Assembly: GCA_016199325.1 (NCBI GenBank)
Contig: JACQGW010000388.1
Coordinates: 1-15,729, forward strand
Origin: Chloroflexota bacterium
GTDB lineage: Bacteria; Chloroflexota; Dehalococcoidia; JACQGW01
Direction: 5' to 3'
Length of the DNA stretch: 15,729 nt
Part shown: positions 5,857-11,939 of the stretch, one piece after another
Position numbering within the stretch: the stretch's first letter is position 1
Layout of the letters: each line of letters starts with the position of its first letter
Translations under genes and position numbers: made by a program
Notes under the pieces: model-generated
The model's input: the letters and a program-made list of their open reading frames with translations, nothing else
Databases searched by the model: none
What the model was told of the DNA's origin: nothing

Positions 5857-8800
5857 CAACTCCTCGCTGCCCTTGCAGCCGGCTTCTGCGTGGCTGCCGA
5901 CTGCCGACTGCCGACCGCTGACTGCTGACTGCCGACTGCCGACTGCCGACCGGCGACGGCCTGGAGGACGGCGAGGAGTGCGGCCTGCCAGGGAGCAGTC
6001 GCAGGCTCCGGCCGGGGGCGCGTGCGCGGTGATTGAGCGGCACGAGGGGCAGCCCCGGGCCGCCGTGTTGGCCCTGCCGCCGTGCCGCCGGCGGTCCTCG
6101 TTCGGATCGCGGCCGGCCGGTGCATAATCGCGTCCGGCGGATGCGCCTCCCCGCCGGCCACCTGTTGGGCCAGCCGGATCTGGCTGTGCCCAACCCGTAC
6201 GCCGGGGACCGATCGTTCGAGCCAACCGAGATTCTCAGCCGTCCGTCCGAGCTGGATCGTAACGACGCCGTCCTGGAGCGCAACGGACTTCACCCCGCCC
6301 TGGGTTGCCAGGACGCGGACCGTTGCCACGAACAGCAACGTCCGAGCAGGCGATGGAGGCTCGCCGAACCGGTCGCGCAGCTCCCGGCCCAGGTCGTCGA
6401 CCGCCTCGACCGTGACGGCCTCGGCGAGCCGTCGATAGAGGCTCAGTCGAGCCGCCGGATCGTCCACGTACCCGGCAGGGATGCTGGCCGCCAGCGGCAG
6501 ATCGACGACGGCCGACTCGGGCTCGGCGCGACGCACCTGGTCTCGGCGTCCCGAAGGACCGGGACGGGTACTGCGCAGCTCCTCGACCGCCTGGCCGAGC
6601 AGTCTCGTGTAGAGCTCGAAGCCAACGCTGCTGATGTGGCCGCTTTGCTCGGCGCCCAGCAGATTGCCGGCGCCGCGAATCTCCAGGTCCTTCATCGCGA
6701 TGCGGAAGCCGGCGCCGAGGTCGGACGCCTCGAAGATGGCCCGCAGGCGCTTCTCCGCGGTCTCCGTGAGCGCCCGGTGCTTCTCGTACAGGAGATAGGC
6801 GTAGGCACGGTTGGCGCCGCGGCCGACGCGCCCGCGCAGTTGGTAGAGCTGGGCCAGGCCAAACGTGTCGGCGTGATTGACGACAATCGTGTTGACGTTC
6901 GGGATGTCCAGCCCGGACTCGATGATCGTCGTGCAGATGAGCACGTCGTACCTGCCCTCGGCAAACTCGAGCATGACGCGTTCAAGCTGATCCTCGGGCA
7001 TCTGTCCGTGGCCGACGGCGATGCTGGCCTCCGGGACGAGCTCGCGCAGGCGATGCGCCACGCTCTCGATGTTGTACACGCGATTGTGGACGAAGTAGAC
7101 CTGGCCGCCGCGGTCCATCTCCCGTAAGATCACCTCGCGGATCAGCCGGTCGTCCGTCGGCAGCACGAAGGTCTTGATCGGAAGCCGGTCCTCCGGCGGT
7201 GTTTCCATCATGCTCAGGTCGCGCACGCCGGCAAGCGCCATCTGGAGCGTGCGGGGGATCGGCGTCGCGGTCAGGGTCAGCACGTCGACTTCCTGCCGAA
7301 GCTGCTTGAGCCGCTCCTTGTGCGCGACGCCAAACCGCTGCTCCTCGTCGACGATGACCAGGCCGAGGTCCTTGAACCGAACGTCCTTCTGGATGAGCCG
7401 GTGGGTGCCGACGACGAGGTCGACACCGCCTGCTGCCAGCCGTTCCAGGACGTCTCGCTGCTCCCGCTCCGAGCGGAAGCGCGAGAGCATCTCCACGACC
7501 ACCGGGAACGCCGTCAATCGCTCCGAGAAGGTTCGGTAGTGCTGCTGCGCCAGGACCGTCGTCGGGACGAGCACCGCCACCTGCTTGCCGTCCATGACGG
7601 CCTTGAAGGCGGCGCGGAGGGCGACCTCCGTCTTGCCGTAGCCGACGTCGCCGCAGATGAGCCGGTCCATCGGCCGCTGCGCTTCCATGTCCTCCTTGAC
7701 CTTCTCGATCGCCGTGAGCTGGTCCGGCGTCTCGACGTACGGAAACGCCATCTCCAGCTCGTGCTGCCAGGCAGTGTCGGGCGAGAAGGTGTGCCCCGGC
7801 GCGAGGTGCCGGGCGGCGTAGAGCCGGAGCAGCTCGGCCGCGATGTCACGCACCGACCGCCGAACGCGCTCCTTCGCCCGCGCCCAGTCCTGCGAGCCGA
7901 GACGCGTCAGCGCTGGCGGCTCACTCCCGGTGCCGATGTACCGGCTCACGCGGTCCACCTGGTCCACGGGCACGTAGAGCTGGTCGTCGGCGGCATACTC
8001 GATCAGCAGGTACTCCCGCTCCGGCCCGCCGACGCTCCGGCGAACCAATCCGCCAAAGCGGCCGATGCCGTGCTCGACGTGGACGACAAGGTCGCCGGGG
8101 CTCAGGTCGGCCAGAAACGCGTCCCGATTAACCGGCCGGCGCCGCACGACGCGCCGGGCCTTGCTGACGCCGAAGATCTCGGCGTCGGTCAGCAGCACCA
8201 CTGCCCCATCCTGCGGCTGGTCAAGCACCCACCCCTCGGCCAGCGAGCCATGCACCATCTCGATCCTGGACAGCGGCGCCGGCCGAGCGCCGGCCTCTCC
8301 GCCCTGCCCGGTGCGCTCCTCGATCAGCTCGGCAAGCCGGGCCGACTGGCGCGAGACGATCACCACCCGAGCCGCCTCTGCGAGCAGATCGGGCAGGCCG
8401 TCCACAAAGACCCGCAGCCGGCCGCCATACAGCGGCGCCGCCCGGAATGGCAAACGTGTCGGGGGTCGGGGGTCGGGGGTCGGCGGTTGGCAGTCGGCGG
8501 TCGGCGGTTGGCAGTCGGCGGTCACTCCCCCGACTCTCGACTCTCGATTCTCGATTCTCGACTCTCGACTGCCGACTGCCGACTGCCGACTCTCGACCGC
8601 CGACTCCGGACTGCCCACTGCCGACTGCCGACTGCCGACTTCCTCGAAGGTGGCATAGCGCAGGTCGATCCGGTGGGGGCGGGCCAGGTGCTCGGCCAGC
8701 TCAGCCCAGAGGAAGCAGGGCTCCGGCGCATTTGCGGGCAGCTCGCCGCGGGCAATCCGGCCGGCTCGCAAGTCGGCGGCCTGCTCGGCCAGCTCCTCCA

Positions 8801-9602
8801 CCGCTGCCTGGAGGGCTTCCGGCTCGTCGACGACGGCGACGGCCGAGTCGGCCAGGTGGTCGAGCAGACAGCCCTGGAGCGGCTGCTGCGCCGCAACGGG
8901 ATCGCCGCCCCCCTCCCGCGCCGGCCCGACGAGCACCGACGCGACCTCGCCGGTCGACCGCTGAGAGGTCGGATCGAAAGCCCGCAGGCTCTCGATCTCG
9001 TCGTCAAACAGCTCGATGCGAACCGGCCACTCGGCAGTCGGCGGATAGATGTCGAGAATACCGCCCCGACGGCTGAACGTGCCCGGCAGGTCGACGAGGG
9101 GCTCGGCCCGATAGCCGAGGTCGACCCAGCGGGCAAGCAAACGGTTCAGATCGACCCGCTGGCCCCGCCGCAGCCGATGGATGGACGCGCGAAGCTGCGC
9201 CGCCCCGAAGGTCCGTTGCATCAGCGCCTGCCCGCAGGCCACGACGACCACCGGGTCGCCGGCCGCGAGGGCGACGAGCGCCCGCATCCGCTGCTGCACG
9301 GTCAACGGGTCCGACGGCAGCGGCTCATACGGCAGCGCGTCGGGCTCGGGGAACAGCAGGACGTCGGCGTCCTGGCCGAGCCAGACGGCGAGCTGGTCAG
9401 CCCACTGGCGCGCCTGCTCCGGTCGCGGTGCCAGCACGAGCGTCGGTCTGGCGATCCGGCGAACGATCGTCGCAACGACAGCCGGTTTGGCCGCTTCGAG
9501 GACCGCGACCGAGCAGCGCCGCGCCGGTCCCAAAGCGGCCCGACCAACGGCTTCAAGCAGCGGTGAACTGTCGAGCACAGAGAGCAAGCCCGCGAGCTGC
9601 AC
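5856..9602 (-). CDS. mfd: Transcription-repair coupling factor Mfd with internal and C-terminal repeat insertions
   Basis: This ATP-dependent DNA translocase removes stalled RNA polymerase and recruits UvrA. Domains in order: UvrB-like N-terminal region (LVLAPRPEQARQWADQL; SRRGGILDIYPPTAEWPVRIELFDDEIESLRAFDP), RNA-polymerase-interacting domain with GDLVVHVEHGIGRFGGL near residue 505, helicase Walker A GDVGYGKTE near 651, DEEQ Walker B near 750, the motor and TRG region (TTIIESGLDIPNVNT; QLRGRVGRG), and the C-terminal TRCF domain. GTG 9602 is the likely start (AAGGGG 6 nt upstream); an ATG at 9695 would add 31 residues encoded largely by a repeat. Residues 322-382 are a heptamer-array insertion (SRQSAVG type). 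After the canonical end WQAALLAVLQAVAG, a 34-residue tail is again array-derived. Removing both gives a length of about 1,150 residues, usual for Mfd. Confidence 0.95.
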   Translation of the reverse strand: MQLAGLLSVLDSSPLLEAVGRAALGPARRCSVAVLEAAKPAVVATIVRRIARPTLVLAPRPEQARQWADQLAVWLGQDADVLLFPEPDALPYEPLPSDPLTVQQRMRALVALAAGDPVVVVACGQALMQRTFGAAQLRASIHRLRRGQRVDLNRLLARWVDLGYRAEPLVDLPGTFSRRGGILDIYPPTAEWPVRIELFDDEIESLRAFDPTSQRSTGEVASVLVGPAREGGGDPVAAQQPLQGCLLDHLADSAVAVVDEPEALQAAVEELAEQAADLRAGRIARGELPANAPEPCFLWAELAEHLARPHRIDLRYATFEEVGSRQSAVGSPESAVESRQSAVGSRESRIENRESRVGGVTADCQPPTADCQPPTPDPRPPTRLPFRAAPLYGGRLRVFVDGLPDLLAEAARVVIVSRQSARLAELIEERTGQGGEAGARPAPLSRIEMVHGSLAEGWVLDQPQDGAVVLLTDAEIFGVSKARRVVRRRPVNRDAFLADLSPGDLVVHVEHGIGRFGGLVRRSVGGPEREYLLIEYAADDQLYVPVDQVDRVSRYIGTGSEPPALTRLGSQDWARAKERVRRSVRDIAAELLRLYAARHLAPGHTFSPDTAWQHELEMAFPYVETPDQLTAIEKVKEDMEAQRPMDRLICGDVGYGKTEVALRAAFKAVMDGKQVAVLVPTTVLAQQHYRTFSERLTAFPVVVEMLSRFRSEREQRDVLERLAAGGVDLVVGTHRLIQKDVRFKDLGLVIVDEEQRFGVAHKERLKQLRQEVDVLTLTATPIPRTLQMALAGVRDLSMMETPPEDRLPIKTFVLPTDDRLIREVILREMDRGGQVYFVHNRVYNIESVAHRLRELVPEASIAVGHGQMPEDQLERVMLEFAEGRYDVLICTTIIESGLDIPNVNTIVVNHADTFGLAQLYQLRGRVGRGANRAYAYLLYEKHRALTETAEKRLRAIFEASDLGAGFRIAMKDLEIRGAGNLLGAEQSGHISSVGFELYTRLLGQAVEELRSTRPGPSGRRDQVRRAEPESAVVDLPLAASIPAGYVDDPAARLSLYRRLAEAVTVEAVDDLGRELRDRFGEPPSPARTLLFVATVRVLATQGGVKSVALQDGVVTIQLGRTAENLGWLERSVPGVRVGHSQIRLAQQVAGGEAHPPDAIMHRPAAIRTRTAGGTAAGPTRRPGAAPRAAQSPRTRPRPEPATAPWQAALLAVLQAVAGRQSAVGSQQSAVGSRQSAATQKPAARAARS
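5895..5957 (-). repeat. Heptanucleotide array R2 (9 units, TGCCGAC on the plus strand)
   Basis: Nine consecutive 7-nt units on the plus strand: TGCCGAC three times, CGCTGAC, TGCTGAC, TGCCGAC three times, CGGCGAC. The reverse complement of the unit is GTCGGCA, so R2 is the inverted partner of R1. It encodes the added C-terminal tail of Mfd, directly after the canonical end. Confidence 0.93.
8458..8520 (+). repeat. Heptanucleotide array R3 left arm (9 units, GTCGGNN orientation) inside mfd
   Basis: Nine consecutive units: GTCGGGG three times, GTCGGCG, GTTGGCA, GTCGGCG twice, GTTGGCA, GTCGGCG. It lies in the mfd coding region and is read there as TADCQPP-type residues. Three G5 runs separated by TC (8461-8479) give it partial G-quadruplex character on the plus (template) strand. 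Confidence 0.93.
8528..8639 (-). repeat. Heptanucleotide array R3 right arm (16 units, inverted) inside mfd
   Basis: Sixteen consecutive units on the plus strand: CCCCGAC, TCTCGAC, TCTCGAT twice, TCTCGAC twice, TGCCGAC three times, TCTCGAC, CGCCGAC, TCCGGAC, TGCCCAC, TGCCGAC three times. It is separated from the left arm by only 7 bp (8521-8527) and is complementary to it, so the pair is an imperfect palindrome of about 182 bp that could form a cruciform or hairpin. In Mfd it is read as SRQSAVG and SRESRIE repeats. Confidence 0.93.
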
Positions 9603-9634
9603 GCCAAACCCCTTCGAGCGGTCGCGAGAGACAG

Positions 9635-9722
9635 CGAACCGCCAAGACGCCAAGAACGCCAAGGAAAACGCCAAGAACGTCAAGGAAAACGCCAAGAACG
9701 TCGCTTGATCGTTTGGTCGATC
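9635..9722 (+). repeat. Dispersed CCAAGA-type repeat, copy B, with 21-bp tandem units
   Basis: The segment starts CGAACCGCCAAGACGCCAAG and contains a 21-bp tandem unit (GCCAAGAAC followed by GYCAAGGAAAAC) at 9649-9669 and 9670-9690 plus a partial third copy. It ends with CGTTTGGTCGATC. It is the opposite-orientation partner of 1278-1343. On the minus strand the array is open in the mfd frame and would encode AFSLTFL / AFSLAFL heptads, a hydrophobic stretch that is repeat-derived and not a real signal peptide. Confidence 0.85.
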
Positions 9723-9747
9723 GCTGTGCAGAGCGCTCTAGACGACC

Positions 9748-9773
9748 AAAAGGGCCGGCTGAGTGACCGGCCC
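9748..9773 (-). terminator. Intrinsic terminator downstream of the GH99-like gene
   Basis: GGGCCGG (9752-9758) pairs with CCGGCCC (9767-9773) in a perfect 7-bp stem with an 8-nt loop. On the minus strand it is followed by TTTT (9748-9751). It would end transcription from the GH99-like gene before mfd. Confidence 0.6.
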
Positions 9774-9779
9774 GTGGTA

Positions 9780-9788
9780 ATTATAGCA
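9780..9788 (-). promoter_or_regulatory. Extended -10 promoter candidate upstream of mfd
   Basis: The minus strand reads TGCTATAAT, a perfect consensus -10 with the TGN extension, which can function without a strong -35 (none is seen). Transcription would start near 9773, inside the terminator stem, so a transcript from here would lose part of that stem. It lies about 180 nt upstream of the likely mfd GTG start. Confidence 0.5.
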
Positions 9789-9835
9789 TGATGGGGGTCG
9801 GGGGCCAGGGGGGAAGCGTCTGCACTACGGGGCCT

Positions 9836-9863
9836 CCCCTCTCCCGCCGCAGCGGGAGAGGGG
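9836..9863. repeat. GC-rich palindrome P1
   Basis: A perfect 12-bp inverted repeat (9836-9847 with 9852-9863) closes on loop CGCA. The left arm is CCCCTCTCCCGC. A near-identical copy (P2) stands at 10011-10038, and its tail recurs at 5715-5739. Confidence 0.85.
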
Positions 9864-10013
9864 GACGTTTGGACCACGAGAGCCACGAAACGGCGCAAAA
9901 ACGCGCGAAACAGGGATCTGCCATCGACCCGGCATCCGGCATCGACCCGGCGGACGCTCCCCCTTTCGCGGCCCTCGCGCCCTTTCGTGCCCTTCGCGAT
10001 CCAAACGTCCCCC
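9860..10013. repeat. Inverted-repeat element with GGGGGACGTTTGGA termini
   Basis: A perfect 14-bp inverted repeat (9860-9873 with 10000-10013) bounds about 154 bp. Inside each terminus runs a degenerate 9-10 nt array: CCACGAGAG, CCACGAAAC, GGCGCAAAA on the left, and its imperfect reverse complement on the right (CCTTTCGTGC, CCTTCGCGA). The centre holds the 12-bp direct repeat CATCGACCCGGC (9922-9933 and 9940-9951). No open frame looks like a transposase. A third copy of one arm is at 12161-12213. Confidence 0.75.
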
Positions 10014-10051
10014 CTCGCCCGCCGCAGCGGGAGAGGGGCCGGGGGTGAGGG
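10011..10051. repeat. GC-rich palindrome P2 with tail
   Basis: Arms 10011-10022 and 10027-10038 pair with one mismatch around loop CGCA, repeating P1. The tail CCGGGGGTGAGGG (10039-10051) follows. The right arm plus tail matches 5715-5739 at 24 of 25 positions. Confidence 0.8.
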
Positions 10052-10071
10052 CCCGCTCCCGCTCCCGCCCC

Positions 10072-11706
10072 CTACTCCGGGTTCGCCGCGTCGCCGAAGA
10101 GGCCGAGCTCCTTGGCGATGTCGCCGCCGTTGGCGATGACGACCTGGCCGGCGCTCGCCCAGGGCGTGTTCGTCCGCCACTGCTGGAAGACCGCCCGCTG
10201 GGCCCGCACGACGAACACGTTGCCGTAGTCCTTGTAGCTCATCGGCAGGCCGAAGTGCTGGAGCGGGTCGCTGTCCGCCCAGTAGACCGCCTTGATGGCC
10301 GGATTGACGTCCAGGAAGGCCCAGTGCCGCTGCTTGATCTGCTCCCAGGAGAGGCCCCGGTCCGCGCTCGTGTCGAACGGCGGGGGCGTCGCCCGGTGGG
10401 CTTCCAGCCAGCCGCCAAAGCCCCGGTCGTGCAGCATGTCGAAGACGTTGGCGAAGTAGACCTGGCCGATCTCCGGCCGCCACTGGAGGATCATCTTCTG
10501 GGTGCCCTGAACGGCGAAGCCGTCCAGGGTCGCTCGGCGGGTGCTCGGATAGCCGAGCGACCCCTCGCCGCCGAGCCGCCGGAACTCGCTCCAGAAGGCA
10601 ACGCCGCCTTCGTCCCGAATCCAGTAGCCGCGTCCGCCGCCGGCCGCCTGGGTGTAGAACCGCCCGTTCCCGGCAGACGCCGGGGCTGGTGCCGGCGCCG
10701 CGTCCTTCTTGAACTCCCGGACCAGATCGCGCGTCAGGTTCAAGTAGCGGTCGCCGTAGGCGGCGCTCGGCTCGATCTGGGAGCCCTCCACCCACTCGTT
10801 GAAGCTGGTGATGACGATCCAGTCCGGCTGCGAGGCGATGGCCCCCCGGAAGCTGGCCGTGTAGTAGGCGCCATCGCCGCGGGGGCGGGCAAAGCCGTCG
10901 GGGCGGCCGCTCCGGGTGTCGTCGTAGCCGGGCATCGCCGTCGCCACCCACATCCGGGCGGCGCCGAGCTGGGATGCCTTCGACCGCGTCCGCTGGCCGT
11001 AGCTGGCGAGCTGGCCGGCCGGATTGGACGACCAGGCGATGCTGTACGGGTGGATGCCGTCGAAGGCGAGGAGGTACTCGAAGTTGTCGCCCTCGCCGAT
11101 CCAGATCGCGCTGCGGGTCGGGTCGACCTGACCCAGGACCGCCTGCCAGGCGTCGATAGGCGACTGACCGGCGGCGGTTGGAATGGCCGTGGGCCGCCAG
11201 ACGAAGATGACGGGCTTGCCGCCGGAGCGCAGGAACGCGGGATGGTCGGCCCGGTTGCGCAGGACGTAGCGGAGCTGATTGACGACGTCGCCCTGCGAGT
11301 GGATGGTCGGCGAATCGGGCTCGAAGTAGACCGTCGCCCGGAAACCGCGCGCCTGCGCCGCGTCGAGCACCTTGCCGAAGTTGGCGTCGGTCCGGTTCCC
11401 CGGCCCCCACCAGGCGACAATAAAGGCGTCGATGCCGGCGTTGCGTGCCTGGTCTACCTGGCGGGCGATGGTGCCGGGGTCGTCGGAGTTGTACGGCTGG
11501 GCCGGCCGGTCGGCCAGCTTGCCGCTGTTCCAGGTGCCGTCGTCGAACCAGGGATAGTAGAACGCGAGGACCAGCCGAGACTCGGCCGCCGTGGCCGCCG
11601 CCGGTCCAGCCGATCCCGGTCCCCCCGGAAAGATCGGCGCGACGATCGCGGTGAGCATCAGGATGGCGAGCAAACGGAAGGGGCGCGCGTTCGGTCGCCG
11701 GTTCAT
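10072..11706 (-). CDS. Secreted GH99-like protein with a C-terminal tryptophan-rich module
   Basis: This 544-residue exported protein begins with a signal peptide (basic MNRRPNARPFR, then a hydrophobic run to an AAATAAES region near residue 42). The main domain, about residues 45-330, matches the GH99/GH71-like barrel: LAFYYPWFDDGTW, ARNAGIDAFIVAWWGPGNRTD, TVYFEPDSPT and ITSFNEWVEGSQIEPS with Glu304, which fits a catalytic acid position of GH99 (endo-mannanase family). The C-terminal part holds LGFP-like pieces (FWSEFRRLGGEGSLGYPSTR, FAVQGTQKMILQWRPE) seen in many Chloroflexota secreted proteins. The ATG at 11706 is chosen because of GGAG 5 nt upstream; the open frame reaches 11946. It may act on surface or environmental polysaccharide; the substrate is unknown. 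Confidence 0.82.
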   Translation of the reverse strand: MNRRPNARPFRLLAILMLTAIVAPIFPGGPGSAGPAAATAAESRLVLAFYYPWFDDGTWNSGKLADRPAQPYNSDDPGTIARQVDQARNAGIDAFIVAWWGPGNRTDANFGKVLDAAQARGFRATVYFEPDSPTIHSQGDVVNQLRYVLRNRADHPAFLRSGGKPVIFVWRPTAIPTAAGQSPIDAWQAVLGQVDPTRSAIWIGEGDNFEYLLAFDGIHPYSIAWSSNPAGQLASYGQRTRSKASQLGAARMWVATAMPGYDDTRSGRPDGFARPRGDGAYYTASFRGAIASQPDWIVITSFNEWVEGSQIEPSAAYGDRYLNLTRDLVREFKKDAAPAPAPASAGNGRFYTQAAGGGRGYWIRDEGGVAFWSEFRRLGGEGSLGYPSTRRATLDGFAVQGTQKMILQWRPEIGQVYFANVFDMLHDRGFGGWLEAHRATPPPFDTSADRGLSWEQIKQRHWAFLDVNPAIKAVYWADSDPLQHFGLPMSYKDYGNVFVVRAQRAVFQQWRTNTPWASAGQVVIANGGDIAKELGLFGDAANPE

Positions 11707-11871
11707 GGAGACTCCATCCCTGTGAGAGATTCCGGGCCGCTGCCCTGAAGAGGGATGACGATCCCACGGAAATACCCGCCGAGGTCGCCCGGTAGAACGA
11801 ACGTACCACATTCTGCCGATCCAGGCAAGAGCGCCGGTGCTCTGTCTTTCGGCCGGTAGGTGCGAGAGCGG

Positions 11872-11877
11872 TATAAT
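11872..11877 (+). promoter_or_regulatory. Candidate -10 box for the toxin-antitoxin operon
   Basis: A perfect TATAAT lies 62 nt before the antitoxin ATG, in the 233-bp divergent intergenic region. No strong -35 is seen (the best is TTTCGG-like at suboptimal spacing), so activity is uncertain. Confidence 0.45.
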
Positions 11878-11939
11878 ACAACCAGTACCGATTGCCATAG
11901 TCATGGTCGATACGGCAAAGCGGGCCGAGGGAGAAGAGG

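Larger units (their letters stand above)
9603..10071. other. Intergenic region between the GH99-like gene and mfd: repeats, terminator, promoter
   Basis: No gene is supported in these roughly 470 bases. From left to right they hold the CCAAGA repeat copy B, a terminator-like hairpin, an extended -10 box, a triple G-run (9793-9813), and a composite element of two palindromes enclosing inverted GACGTTTGGA arms. Short open frames here are read through repeat DNA. Confidence 0.8.

Noticed and set aside
5857..6225. Further N-terminal extension of the nuclease-like frame
   Set aside because: It lies in another frame of the mfd 3' region and has no conserved features.
8458..8639. CRISPR array
   Set aside because: Units are 7 nt and contiguous, with no unique spacers; the direction reverses in the middle.
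7320..9566. 748-residue open frame on the plus strand
   Set aside because: It is antisense to mfd, whose domains are unambiguous; long antisense frames are expected at this GC content and its composition is Arg/Asp/Pro-rich.
9603..9695. Signal peptide or membrane anchor at the Mfd N-terminus
   Set aside because: The hydrophobic residues are a by-product of the 21-bp repeat, and Mfd is a cytosolic protein.
9860..10013. Complete insertion sequence
   Set aside because: Only about 154 bp between the termini and no transposase-like frame.
10045..11748. 567-residue open frame on the plus strand
   Set aside because: Antisense to the GH99-like gene, without motifs.
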